From NCBI GenBank assembly GCA_016744475.1, contig JADGEH010000015.1:1-64000 (forward strand): DNA of 64,000 nt, given 5' to 3'. Below, in pieces: positions 35,073 through 42,067 of this stretch. Position 1 is the first letter of the stretch; every line of letters starts with the position of its first letter. The position numbers and the translations under genes were made by a program. The DNA comes from Thiotrichales bacterium (GTDB taxonomy: Bacteria > Pseudomonadota > Gammaproteobacteria > Beggiatoales > Beggiatoaceae). The notes beneath the pieces are model-generated. The model was given only the letters and a program-made list of their open reading frames with translations, was not told the origin of the DNA and ran no database searches.

Positions 35073-35667
35073 GGGCTGTCTCCAGTAAAGCAGTCAACAT
35101 ATCAAGAACTCGCCTCGCCTCAATCGGTGCGTCGTTCATCTCGAAAATGGTTTCGGTACTCCACGCACTTTCTGCGTGATTGGTCTCCTGCATCATTCGG
35201 TTATTTAACGCCAACATCCGCTCCAGCGCCGCAAACGCCTGTTCGTTTATTTCAAATATCTCGTGCTCAACCGCAGGCACCCAATCGCATTTTTCCGCTA
35301 ATGCGTTGAACCAGCACCAGCTACGCTCCCCAGACTCCGCCATTTCGTAAGCGATGTCGGCTGTGGTTGTCATGAGCGTGCTGATATCTTGCTCTTCAGT
35401 GATGTAGGGGGTTATCGTCCGGTCAAAAATACGGGCGATTTTGCGTGCCTCTTGCCATGCGCTGTACCATATTTTCCGCGCGTCAAGATATTGGTAACTA
35501 GGGGCGTGACGTTCAATGGTGAGGTGTCTGTCCATTCCGTTGGAGGTGAGCGTTTTCCACCACGGAGCCTGTAGCGTCAGGGTTAGGCATATGCATGTGC
35601 CATCACGGTGCGTGCTGGCTGTGCAAGCGATGGGGTCTTGCGTTTGATAATCCTGTAACTCGCTCAT
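35065..35667 (-). CDS. Hypothetical early phage protein
   Basis: 200 residues, unrecognised. After the shared MSELQDYQT start there is a beta-like stretch (CICLTLTLQAPWW) and then helical, Glu-rich segments (AWQEARKIARIFDRTITPYI; EHEIFEINEQAFAALERML). It overlaps the rha gene end by ATGA. GGAG lies ten bases before the ATG. Confidence 0.65.
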   Translation of the reverse strand: MSELQDYQTQDPIACTASTHRDGTCICLTLTLQAPWWKTLTSNGMDRHLTIERHAPSYQYLDARKIWYSAWQEARKIARIFDRTITPYITEEQDISTLMTTTADIAYEMAESGERSWCWFNALAEKCDWVPAVEHEIFEINEQAFAALERMLALNNRMMQETNHAESAWSTETIFEMNDAPIEARRVLDMLTALLETAHE

Positions 35668-36254
35668 TGCATCGCTCCCAAATCTAATGGCAGTTGTTGC
35701 GCAGCGTGTTCAGCGGGTAACAAACCACAGGCGCGTAAGCGGCGCTTGCGCAACCCAATCGTATCCTTGCCGACCCCCAAGACACGGCCTATCTCAGGGC
35801 GGGTGAGATGGGCTTGCTCACATTGCAATAATTTCGCGTAATCCGGGCGGGCGGCTAACAACTCCTCTACCACCGCGTCATAGTGCTCACGCGAGACCAG
35901 TTGTGCCGACGGTGCCGACGGGCGTAACTGCGCTTCTAATTGGTTAAACGCCGTGATGTAAGACTCCTTCAGCAACGCCGCCCGTTTTCCGGTAAAGCCC
36001 ATCACCAAGAAAATGAAGCCGTCTTTGGTGAGGCGGTACATAGGGCGTGCTTCATTTTTTTTGTCGATGTAATCAACGGCCTCAAAATTGAGGCGCTTAA
36101 ACCCTTCTGATACTTCAATTTTTTCAATGTCGCGAATAACGTTGTAATGCTGCTTGCTAAAAAAGGCCGCGACTTCCAGCGACGTGGTGGTCGCGTGGCC
36201 TTGGTGTAGCACCACATGCGGTGCGGTGTGTAAGTTGACGGGTAAGGTGCTCAT
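35664..36254 (-). CDS. Rha-family phage regulatory protein
   Basis: 196 residues. The N-terminal part (TTTSLEVAAFFSKQHYNVIR ... YRLTKDGFIFLVMGFTGKRA ... ESYITAFNQLE) is the Rha/pRha domain common in phage regulators. The C-terminal part carries a second HTH-like segment (RPEIGRVLGVGKDTIGLRKR). Rha proteins influence lysogeny in hosts lacking IHF. The ATG at 36254 is chosen over an earlier in-frame start because GGAG is eight bases upstream and it overlaps the preceding stop by ATGA. Confidence 0.85.
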   Translation of the reverse strand: MSTLPVNLHTAPHVVLHQGHATTTSLEVAAFFSKQHYNVIRDIEKIEVSEGFKRLNFEAVDYIDKKNEARPMYRLTKDGFIFLVMGFTGKRAALLKESYITAFNQLEAQLRPSAPSAQLVSREHYDAVVEELLAARPDYAKLLQCEQAHLTRPEIGRVLGVGKDTIGLRKRRLRACGLLPAEHAAQQLPLDLGAMQ

Positions 36255-36517
36255 GCCGCTTCTCCTTGTTCTGATGCGTGTTGCCACGCATTAATCGCTT
36301 TCCGTAGGCGCTGAGACGTTAATTGCAGATGAAGCTGGACAGCGATATGTGAGTCTTTGCCTTTGGTGTTATCCAATAAATTCATAAATAGATGAGCGTG
36401 GCACAGTTCTATCGCCGCTAATCTGGTGGAAAAATCATCTGAACTGTTCAAAACATCACTTAATGCGTCACTCAGCGTTTGAACGGCTTGAGTATCTGCT
36501 TCATAAAGTCCGCTCAT
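36251..36517 (-). CDS. Hypothetical early phage protein
   Basis: 88 residues, helical (QAVQTLSDALSDVLNSSDDF; RLAAIELCHAHLFMNLL), ending ASEQGEAA. Both its start and its stop lie in copies of the same 17-base junction (GGAGAAGCGGCATGAGC). Unrecognised. Confidence 0.65.
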   Translation of the reverse strand: MSGLYEADTQAVQTLSDALSDVLNSSDDFSTRLAAIELCHAHLFMNLLDNTKGKDSHIAVQLHLQLTSQRLRKAINAWQHASEQGEAA

Positions 36518-37608
36518 GCCGCTTCTCCCATCAAGGCCACGCGAGACCCGCTGCGTGTCGCAAATAATGCGGTCAAGCTGCGCTGGGTTGCGGCGAGGGC
36601 GGGGTCGGTAGGCGGTGCCAGGCTTGCGCCCACTCGAATTGAATCGCAGGCGACACCGGACGCTGGATAATCCGGCTCACGGTTTTTAGAATGAATCGGG
36701 TCTGTGTACCCGTAGGCGTGCCGTCTGCCCCGGCGTAACGGCGAATAACGTTGCTGACGTTTTGTGGGATAACGTGTGCGTACCCCGGTTGTCGGCGGAT
36801 AAACCGGGCGACTTCGCTTTGCGTCCATCCCCGTTCCAGCAGCAGGCGGTTGACCTCCCGTATTGACTGTGGGGGTGTGGCAGCAGGCGGGTTTTTTTTG
36901 ACGTTGACTGCCATATAAAATCTCCCGAATGACAGGGGTTAAAAGAGGGGTGGAAGGGGCTTGTTCAGAACGAGTAACGCCTAGCCGTTCAGACATCACC
37001 GCGAAATCATTGGTATCGCTATCCAGGCTGATGCGTTGTAACGCTGTACGGCAACGTGTCCGATAATCCGTGTTAGCCGCGTCGGCTTCAGACATTTTTT
37101 TGTCCCCTAGACGCCGTAAAAAATCGCCCATCCCATCGTTGCTCTGGTCTGCAACCGCGTCAGCCCCTGCGTAGAAATCATCATTGCCTGTACGGATGTT
37201 TATACGACGAAGGCTGGCTGGCTGGTAGGCTGCGATAACGGCTAGACGGTAAGAGAACTTTATTTCGGCGGGTAGTGAACGCGCCGCCATTGCCGTAGCT
37301 TGGTCATGGGGAGTCACGTTGGAGTCTGTAGATTGTTTAGCCTCTGGCACTGCGCTATCATGAGAGACAGGAGGTAAGCCCAAAACAGCACGACCTGCGT
37401 CGGTGAGGCGATGCGTTTTACCTTCATCTTTGAGATACGACGAACAATGGCGCAGTTCAATGAGATCACGATCTTGCAGCGCTTTGGTCGTTTTGTGGTG
37501 AGGGAATCGGGGTTGAATTTCATTTTTAAAATGAACGCGGAATTCATCTCGATGCAAATAATATTGCAAACCTTGAATCATCCGTTCTGTGAGTGCTTGT
37601 TTGTTCAT
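36514..37608 (-). CDS. Hypothetical protein, first gene of the leftward early operon
   Basis: 364 residues if the frame is read through. The first 240 look like a real protein: an N-terminal winged-helix-like part (LTERMIQGLQYYLHRDEF; KALQDRDLIELRHCSSYL; HRLTDAGRAVLGL), then a Ser/Asp-rich region (LRRLGDKKMSEADAANTDYR). The last 120 residues overlap the HTH gene at 36573-36914 in another frame and have a composition (Arg/Pro/Tyr/Ser) that looks like out-of-frame translation, yet no stop interrupts them and the end forms a clean ATGA junction. AAGGAAG precedes the ATG. It may be a regulator; the true C-terminus is uncertain. Confidence 0.6.
   Translation of the reverse strand: MNKQALTERMIQGLQYYLHRDEFRVHFKNEIQPRFPHHKTTKALQDRDLIELRHCSSYLKDEGKTHRLTDAGRAVLGLPPVSHDSAVPEAKQSTDSNVTPHDQATAMAARSLPAEIKFSYRLAVIAAYQPASLRRINIRTGNDDFYAGADAVADQSNDGMGDFLRRLGDKKMSEADAANTDYRTRCRTALQRISLDSDTNDFAVMSERLGVTRSEQAPSTPLLTPVIREILYGSQRQKKPACCHTPTVNTGGQPPAAGTGMDAKRSRPVYPPTTGVRTRYPTKRQQRYSPLRRGRRHAYGYTDPIHSKNREPDYPASGVACDSIRVGASLAPPTDPALAATQRSLTALFATRSGSRVALMGEAA
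36573..36914 (-). CDS. HTH protein nested in another reading frame
   Basis: 113 residues. SIREVNRLLLERGWTQSEVA followed by RFIRRQPGYAHVIPQNVSNV is a helix-turn-helix pattern. A strong initiation site (CGGGAGATTTTATATG) precedes the ATG and is shared with the gene starting at 34248, which argues that it is translated. It lies entirely within the 3' part of the longer frame 36514-37608, in a different frame. Probably a phage regulator. Confidence 0.65.
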   Translation of the reverse strand: MAVNVKKNPPAATPPQSIREVNRLLLERGWTQSEVARFIRRQPGYAHVIPQNVSNVIRRYAGADGTPTGTQTRFILKTVSRIIQRPVSPAIQFEWAQAWHRLPTPPSPQPSAA

Positions 37609-37626
37609 GATGCTTCCTTATGTTTA

Positions 37627-37653
37627 ACGCCGACGGCAATCGGCGTTTTTTTT
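37627..37653. promoter_or_regulatory. Hairpin with T run in the early leader
   Basis: ACGCCGA-CGGCAA-TCGGCGT followed by T8 looks like a terminator on the plus strand, where there is no gene to end. On the minus strand it lies in the leader of the early operon, immediately upstream of its first ribosome site, and could influence early translation or block antisense transcription into the switch. Confidence 0.5.
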
Positions 37654-37681
37654 GGGTTAAAGTGATTAAAAGTGATTCAGT
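37652..37681. promoter_or_regulatory. Operator cluster 1, three phased repeats
   Basis: TTGGGTTAAA, GTGATTAAAA and GTGATTCAGT follow each other at 10-bp spacing and match the four repeats of cluster 2 (consensus GTGRTTNAA). The cluster lies just upstream of the leftward early operon, where the early promoter should be, so repressor binding here would silence lytic genes. Confidence 0.65.
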
Positions 37682-37935
37682 ACAGCGTAAAAAAATCACC
37701 GCTCTGTCGCCAGCGGCGCGGCTGCCGCTGTCTCAAGGGACACCGAAAACCCTCGGCTAGACTGTTATTAGAGGTCGTAGGTTCCGCGTGATGCGTCAAC
37801 ATCACCGCTCTGCGCTACAGGAGCTAACGCATAACTCTAACGACCACAACGCGACAGACAACGCTGTGTGTTTTATCGGTTTTAAGTTGTAAAACGGCGG
37901 AGTTCAGTCCGCTTTTACTGACTCAGGAGTGAACC
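37682..37935. other. Non-coding stretch of the switch region, possible structured RNA
   Basis: This 254-bp gap (327 bp including cluster 1 and the hairpin) holds no gene. It has several short stems: CAGCGGC/GCCGCTG (37711-37730), TGTC/GACA shortly after, and GTGATG/CATCAC near 37788. A 12-base direct repeat ATCACCGCTCTG occurs near 37695 and 37801. This may be a structured leader of the following small gene, or promoter DNA. Confidence 0.4.
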
Positions 37936-38121
37936 ATGAGCGACATTGATTTATTGATGACAAAATACAAAAAACTCATATCAACCAATGACATAACAGA
38001 AGCTAATCACTTCATGGCATCTGGTTGGGATTTGTTAAAAATACTGACCACTGTGGAGCAAGGTAAAGATGAGCAAGCGTTGTATATACTGGGTTCAACC
38101 TTGCCCGAAGCTAAAAAATAG
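37936..38121 (+). CDS. Small switch-region protein, paralogue A
   Basis: 61 residues: MSDIDLLMTKYKKLI, then ITEANHFMASGWDLLKIL and a hydrophilic tail. AGGAG precedes the ATG. The central segment aligns with the product of the facing gene at 38122-38262 (ANQLLAADFVLLHIF), so the two are probably diverged copies. Its stop codon directly abuts the stop of that gene. Function unknown; the position between the two operator clusters suggests a role in the lysis-lysogeny decision. Confidence 0.7.
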   Translation: MSDIDLLMTKYKKLISTNDITEANHFMASGWDLLKILTTVEQGKDEQALYILGSTLPEAKK

Positions 38122-38262
38122 CTATTTGTATCGCCCCAGCAAATACTCACAGCCATCGGTTTTTTCAAAAATGTGAAGTAATACGAAATCAGCGGCCAGT
38201 AACTGATTGGCGTCTTTGATTGTTTTTACCATTTGCAAAAAAGAAATGTCTTTCAGTGCCAT
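38122..38262 (-). CDS. Small switch-region protein, paralogue B
   Basis: 46 residues: MALKDISFLQMVKTIKDANQ, then LLAADFVLLHIFEKTDGC and EYLLGRYK. It uses ordinary codons and AGGTAA lies upstream of the ATG. It matches paralogue A in the pattern ANxxxAxxxxLLxIxE/T...(E)YxLG. The gene converges on paralogue A with no base between the two stop codons. It was found by reading the minus strand of an apparently empty gap. Confidence 0.6.
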   Translation of the reverse strand: MALKDISFLQMVKTIKDANQLLAADFVLLHIFEKTDGCEYLLGRYK

Positions 38263-38290
38263 GAGGCTTACCTGCTGTTTTAAGTGCTGT

Positions 38291-38330
38291 GTGGTTCAAC
38301 GTGGTTGAATGTGGTTAAAAGTGATTCAAC
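38291..38330. promoter_or_regulatory. Operator cluster 2, four tandem 10-bp repeats
   Basis: GTGGTTCAAC, GTGGTTGAAT, GTGGTTAAAA and GTGATTCAAC run head to tail with exact 10-bp periodicity, one helical turn each. They lie 45 bp upstream of the repressor gene, just before a possible -35 (TTGGTG). The phage repressor or transposase enhancer binding (as in Mu) are the likely users. Confidence 0.7.
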
Positions 38331-38375
38331 TTGGTGAGGATTCTAGTACATAAACTATTTACTAGCAACTAAAAA

Positions 38376-38810
38376 ATGTACCAAATGACAAAAAAAGATT
38401 TACCAGAGCAAGTAATTGCTCGTATGAAGAAAGCTTACGGTGTTGAGCAAAGCCTTGAATTAGCTAAGAAATTAGGCGTTTCAAAGCAAGCTGTTTACAA
38501 CTGGTATCAGTCAAAAAAAGGGGTGCCCGTAGAATATGCGCAAAAATGTAAAGAGGATTGTGAGATTAGTCTTGATTTTCTGTACTACGGTGAAGAAATG
38601 GGGGTTTATGAAGCCACCAATGGGCGCAAAGTGGATACCAACATGCTGTCGCAACGCACTATGAATTTGACTAATACGCAGCGTTTAGCTGTTGCTAAAA
38701 TGCTAGAAGGTTTAGAAGACTTAATTGAACAGTTTGAGTCAGAAAACAAAAAAACAGATTTAATCAAAGAGATGGCATCGCGATTGGCTGAATTGGAGAG
38801 GGAAAAATGA
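38376..38810 (+). CDS. CI-like phage repressor (helix-turn-helix)
   Basis: 144 residues. The N-terminal domain SLELAKKLGVSKQAVYNWYQ with SKKGVPVEYAQKCKED is a phage CI-type helix-turn-helix (Bac_CI_repr-like). The C-terminal half is helical and may oligomerise (NTQRLAVAKMLEGLEDLIEQ). There is no peptidase domain, so induction would not be by self-cleavage. There is little ribosome-site signal; a second ATG three codons in is an alternative start. It is transcribed away from the early operon, next to operator cluster 2. Confidence 0.82.
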   Translation: MYQMTKKDLPEQVIARMKKAYGVEQSLELAKKLGVSKQAVYNWYQSKKGVPVEYAQKCKEDCEISLDFLYYGEEMGVYEATNGRKVDTNMLSQRTMNLTNTQRLAVAKMLEGLEDLIEQFESENKKTDLIKEMASRLAELEREK

Positions 38811-39004
38811 CAACAGACGAATGGGTAGAGATGGTTCGCGCTACACGGGATACGGACTATCCGTCACACCTCAGTTACGCTGATATAGCCAGTGTTTTGC
38901 GGGGCGTTTTGGATGTCCTGTTAGCGGGTGATGAGCCGCAAACGGTGGCTGCATTGGCATCAGCCATCGACACGCTGGAAAATATGACCAACGTGGTTCA
39001 TTAG
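38807..39004 (+). CDS. Small hypothetical protein coupled to the repressor
   Basis: 65 residues, acidic, with TTDEWVEMVRATRD and LSYADIASVLRGVLDVLLAG. It overlaps the repressor stop by ATGA with GGAG in the repressor's last codons, so it is made together with the repressor. A modulator of the repressor is possible. No family recognised. Confidence 0.65.
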   Translation: MTTDEWVEMVRATRDTDYPSHLSYADIASVLRGVLDVLLAGDEPQTVAALASAIDTLENMTNVVH

Positions 39005-39008
39005 CCTC

Positions 39009-39031
39009 GTTCCCAAGTGCCACTTGGGAAC
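39009..39031. repeat. Dispersed palindrome, left copy
   Basis: GTTCCCAAGTG-C-CACTTGGGAAC is a perfect 11-bp stem. A near copy lies at 39724-39746, and each is preceded by GCCTC. A 7-bp hairpin GGCGTAT/ATACGCC follows at 39052-39077. The two palindromes bracket an accessory island. Confidence 0.75.
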
Positions 39032-39078
39032 AAAATGAAGAAAGCAAGTAGGGCGTATCAGCGCAGCGTCATACGCCG

Positions 39079-39534
39079 TTATGACTCGAAAACCAAACCC
39101 CGCCGCGCACAGGCTTGTTTAAGCGTAAGGGTTTGCCCGCCCACCGCAATCGGCATCTCTAATGAGATGCCTGCATTGGGGTCAACACAACGCAAGAGTT
39201 CATCCAGCATCAATAACAAAACGCCTGCTTCTTCAGGCGTTTGGGTATGGTGTATGAGTTCATGCACCAAATCCAAACGCACAAAATCCAACCAATCATT
39301 TTCATGTTTATCTAGGAATGCCGCTAATGAAAAAACATCAGGATGCTCAGCATCAGCTTGAGCAGCAGCCACCTTACTTATCCGCTGGTTTGACCAGCTT
39401 CCAACAATTGTATCCGCAGGTAGCGTCTTTGGCGTTGCGGGTGGAGGCTTCTCCGCTGACCTTTGGTGCAACGCAAACGTATCATTATTCACTGGAACAT
39501 CTCCCAGGGCAGTATTGTCCTTGCCCTCATGCAA
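39079..39534 (-). CDS. Hypothetical accessory protein, possible 5' truncated
   Basis: 151 residues. The C-terminal 90 look like a folded helical protein (FSLAAFLDKHENDWLDFVRL; EEAGVLLLMLDELLRCVDP; GQTLTLKQACARRGL). It contains HELIHH, which matches the HExxH zinc-peptidase pattern, but no third ligand is obvious. The N-terminal 60 residues lie antisense to the gene at 39327-39701 and have no ribosome site, so the true start may have been lost. Unrecognised. Confidence 0.42.
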   Translation of the reverse strand: MHEGKDNTALGDVPVNNDTFALHQRSAEKPPPATPKTLPADTIVGSWSNQRISKVAAAQADAEHPDVFSLAAFLDKHENDWLDFVRLDLVHELIHHTQTPEEAGVLLLMLDELLRCVDPNAGISLEMPIAVGGQTLTLKQACARRGLVFES

Positions 39535-39701
39535 ATTGTGTAGGGGGCGGTTTCGATATAGGCAGATTTCTGGCTGAACTGATTGATGCAGGTGCGACAG
39601 AAGGTGAAAGTGAACTGCATCGGTGCATCGGGCAAAGCACAGCAGGACAGCTTTGTCATTACAGCTTTAAGGCAACGGCTAAACTGACCTACAAGCCTTA
39701 A
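39327..39701 (+). CDS. Hypothetical Cys-containing accessory protein
   Basis: 124 residues. The second half looks genuine: PGQYCPCPHANCVGGG, FDIGRFLAELIDAG, HRCIGQSTAGQLCHYSFKAT. Five cysteines could bind metal. AGGA lies about 11 bases before the ATG. Its 5' 200 bp overlap the opposite-strand frame 39079-39534. The gene is inside the palindrome-bracketed island. Function unknown. Confidence 0.45.
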   Translation: MKKHQDAQHQLEQQPPYLSAGLTSFQQLYPQVASLALRVEASPLTFGATQTYHYSLEHLPGQYCPCPHANCVGGGFDIGRFLAELIDAGATEGESELHRCIGQSTAGQLCHYSFKATAKLTYKP

Positions 39702-39723
39702 CCAGGCCACAACGGCTTGCCTC

Positions 39724-39746
39724 GTTCCCAAGTGGCACTGGGAAAC
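39724..39746. repeat. Dispersed palindrome, right copy
   Basis: GTTCCCAAGTG-G-CACTGGGAAAC is an imperfect copy of the 39009 palindrome in the same orientation, again preceded by GCCTC. The copies are 715 bp apart. Confidence 0.7.
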
Positions 39747-39823
39747 AAGATTATTCTACCCTAGGTTTCAAAAACGCCCGTCTCTCCGGGCTGTCACGCC
39801 TGACGCTGCGGCGTTCCTTTGGC

Positions 39824-40084
39824 TTACACCACGGGTTTCAAAATGCCGTTCTTGCGACCCAATACCAACCATTCTTCATCGGTCATTTCAAGCGGCGTGC
39901 CTTTGAAGGCGGCTAGGTCAGCACCGACACCTAAACCAATATCCAAACATTCCCCCGCCGTATACGTGGTGCCGCCGGGACTGTCTGCGCTACGGGCTTG
40001 AGCCGCTTTGTTCAGGGTTCTGATGCCGCTTTCGGCAACAAAGGCTGCGTCGTTTAAATAGTCCGTTACAAATTGTATATCCAT
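39824..40084 (-). CDS. Small hypothetical phage protein
   Basis: 86 residues: MDIQFVTDYLNDAAFVAESG ... TPLEMTDEEWLVLGRKNGIL. The ATG at 40084 has GAGG eight bases upstream; the frame extends further without support. It is transcribed leftwards, opposite to the late operon that starts 150 bp away. Unrecognised. Confidence 0.6.
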   Translation of the reverse strand: MDIQFVTDYLNDAAFVAESGIRTLNKAAQARSADSPGGTTYTAGECLDIGLGVGADLAAFKGTPLEMTDEEWLVLGRKNGILKPVV

Positions 40085-40236
40085 CAGTTTGACCTCATTC
40101 AATGTGAGTGTTAGCGTGTAAAAAGAGTGCATTCTGCACCGCCCCTCCCGCCTGATGTCAGTGAATCACTTCATTTTTCCTTGAGTGCCCACCTCCTTAA
40201 AATGTCCTTTAAATATTGATTTTTAGGACACTGCCA

Positions 40237-40578
40237 ATGGATGTTGCTCAAGCTGTAGCACAGCTCCCCCCTCAAATGATCATATTATTGATCGTGCTAG
40301 TCGTCGCATGGAATGCGGCGATGGTGGCGTTGCTGCGCTGGATGTTTGCACGAGTGTTGCGGCATTCTGAGCAACGCCTGATCCATATTGAAAAACTGCT
40401 GGAAGACAGTGCTGCGGATAATGCCCGTCAAGACCGCGAGCTGAATGGTTTGCGTGAGGAGATGTTGCGTGACTTCGTTCGCCGTGAGGATTTCCTGCGG
40501 CAAATTGAAAAAACAGACAGTCGCTATCAAAGTTTAGATGCGAAGCTGGATGCCCTGTTGATGCGGGAGCCTCGCTAA
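40237..40578 (+). CDS. DUF2730-like membrane protein, first late gene
   Basis: 113 residues. One transmembrane helix (MIILLIVLVVAWNAAMVALL) is followed by a coiled coil (HIEKLLEDSAADNARQDREL). Size, topology and position directly before DUF3486 match the DUF2730 proteins of Mu-like phages. AGGA lies eight bases before the chosen ATG. The stop overlaps the next start (TAATG). It may be part of the lysis or head-start region; function unknown in the family. Confidence 0.7.
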   Translation: MDVAQAVAQLPPQMIILLIVLVVAWNAAMVALLRWMFARVLRHSEQRLIHIEKLLEDSAADNARQDRELNGLREEMLRDFVRREDFLRQIEKTDSRYQSLDAKLDALLMREPR

Positions 40579-41252
40579 TGGGAGCGCGTGATTGGTTGCA
40601 CCAAGTGCCTCAGTTAGAAGAAGAGGTGCGGGCTTTATTTATCCGTTACAACTTTCAGGAATATCGAGAGCTGACCGAAGAAATTCACGCGTTGTTTGAG
40701 CGTGAAGGCGTGTCCATCCGGCCTTCTTTGCCGAGTGTGCATCGCCTGGGAAAAAGATTTGAGGCGCGTCAGAATGCCTTGCGCGATTTACGTGAAGAGG
40801 CTAAGGCGGCGAACGCTGAGACCGGCGATGATGCCGCCGATATTAACGATTATATTTTGCGTCTGATTCTGCTCAAAGGTTACGAATTTTTAGATGTCGC
40901 CCAGCTAAAAGACGGCCCAGTAGCGGTTAAAGATTATGCGGCCTTTGGTCGTATGTTGTCTGACATTTCCCGTGCTCAAACTGATGTCAAACGCCTGCGT
41001 GATGCGCAGCGTCAACAGGCTGAACAAGCGGCACAGGACGTTGATGAGCGATTGCAAGCGGCTGGTGCCGCACTAGCAGAGCGTTTAGACAACGTTTTAG
41101 CGCCGCATTTGTCCCGATTATCTGAGACGCGGCGTAAGGCGATCACAGCGGACGTGCTGGAAACAGTGCAAGCCAAAGATGGCAGTTATCACGTTTTAAC
41201 CGACGATTATGCCGCGCAGATTCGTGAAAAAATCCTAGGGATTGCGCAGTGA
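40578..41252 (+). CDS. DUF3486 protein (Mu gp27-like), probable small terminase
   Basis: 224 residues. The N-terminal part (LPSVHRLGKRFEARQNALRD preceded by a helical region) and the later LILLKGYEFLDVAQ resemble DUF3486, the Mu gp27 family that sits before the large terminase and is thought to be the small terminase subunit. A long helical segment (QRQQAEQAAQDVDERLQAAG) follows. It overlaps the terminase GTG start. Confidence 0.8.
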   Translation: MGARDWLHQVPQLEEEVRALFIRYNFQEYRELTEEIHALFEREGVSIRPSLPSVHRLGKRFEARQNALRDLREEAKAANAETGDDAADINDYILRLILLKGYEFLDVAQLKDGPVAVKDYAAFGRMLSDISRAQTDVKRLRDAQRQQAEQAAQDVDERLQAAGAALAERLDNVLAPHLSRLSETRRKAITADVLETVQAKDGSYHVLTDDYAAQIREKILGIAQ

Positions 41253-42067
41253 GCCAAGCGCATTCGTTTCAGCTACGCCAGGAAATTGCAGCAGTACTGT
41301 TGTCGTATCAGCAACGCTGGATAGCCGATGTTGCCGACGTTAAGATTATTGAAAAATCCCGTCGTATTGGGATGTCTTGGGCAGAAGCGGCGGATAGCGC
41401 ACTGTATGCGGCGACGGCATCCGGTCAGGACGTGTGGTACATCGGTTACAACGAGGATATGGCGCGGGAATTTATTGAGGATGTCGCGTTTTGGGCGACC
41501 TTCTACTCACTGACCGCAGGTGAGGTGCAACTGTCTATCTTTAAAGACGAAGATAAAGATATTTTGATCTTTACCGTGCGCTTCGCCAGTGGTCACAAGG
41601 TTAAAGCGCTGTCGTCTCGACCATCTAATTTACGCGGCAAACAAGGGCGCGTGATTATTGACGAAGCGGCCTTCCATCCTGATTTGGAAGGGCTTATCAA
41701 GGCTGCGATGGCCTTGCTGATGTGGGGCGGAAAAGTTCGCATCATCAGTACCCACAACGGGGAAATGAACCCGTTTAATGATTTGGTCAATGATTGTCGT
41801 GCAGGGCGCAAGTCTTATTCCCTGCACCGTGTGACGTTTCGTGACGCACTGGACGAAGGTCTGTATCAACGCATCTGTCAATCCACGGGCAAGGTCTGGA
41901 CACCTGAAGGACAAGCCCAGTGGGTGCAAGAGATTTATGATTATTACGGCGACCACGCCGCTGAGGAGTTGGACGTGATACCCAGTTCTGGCTCTGGCGT
42001 GTGGTTGCCTCGCGCGCTGATTGAGGCGCGGATGGTGAAGTGTGAAGTCGTGGAGGTGACGGAGTGA
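41249..42067 (+). CDS. Terminase large subunit, ATPase half (split gene)
   Basis: 272 residues from a GTG start overlapping the preceding stop. It is the ATPase domain of a Mu gp28-type terminase: IIEKSRRIGMSWAEAAD (Walker A-like), GRVIIDEAAFHPDLEG (Walker B with catalytic Glu), RIISTHNGEMNPFNDL (coupling motif). The protein stops after VWLPRALIEARMVK, where intact relatives continue directly into the nuclease domain. The nuclease half lies at 42378-43160 in a different frame, separated by a two-gene insertion. It may work as a two-protein terminase. Confidence 0.88.
   Translation: MSQAHSFQLRQEIAAVLLSYQQRWIADVADVKIIEKSRRIGMSWAEAADSALYAATASGQDVWYIGYNEDMAREFIEDVAFWATFYSLTAGEVQLSIFKDEDKDILIFTVRFASGHKVKALSSRPSNLRGKQGRVIIDEAAFHPDLEGLIKAAMALLMWGGKVRIISTHNGEMNPFNDLVNDCRAGRKSYSLHRVTFRDALDEGLYQRICQSTGKVWTPEGQAQWVQEIYDYYGDHAAEELDVIPSSGSGVWLPRALIEARMVKCEVVEVTE

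Noticed and set aside
37411-37665. Plus-strand frame opposite the first early gene
   Set aside because: It runs antisense through a coding region and into the hairpin; no ribosome site.
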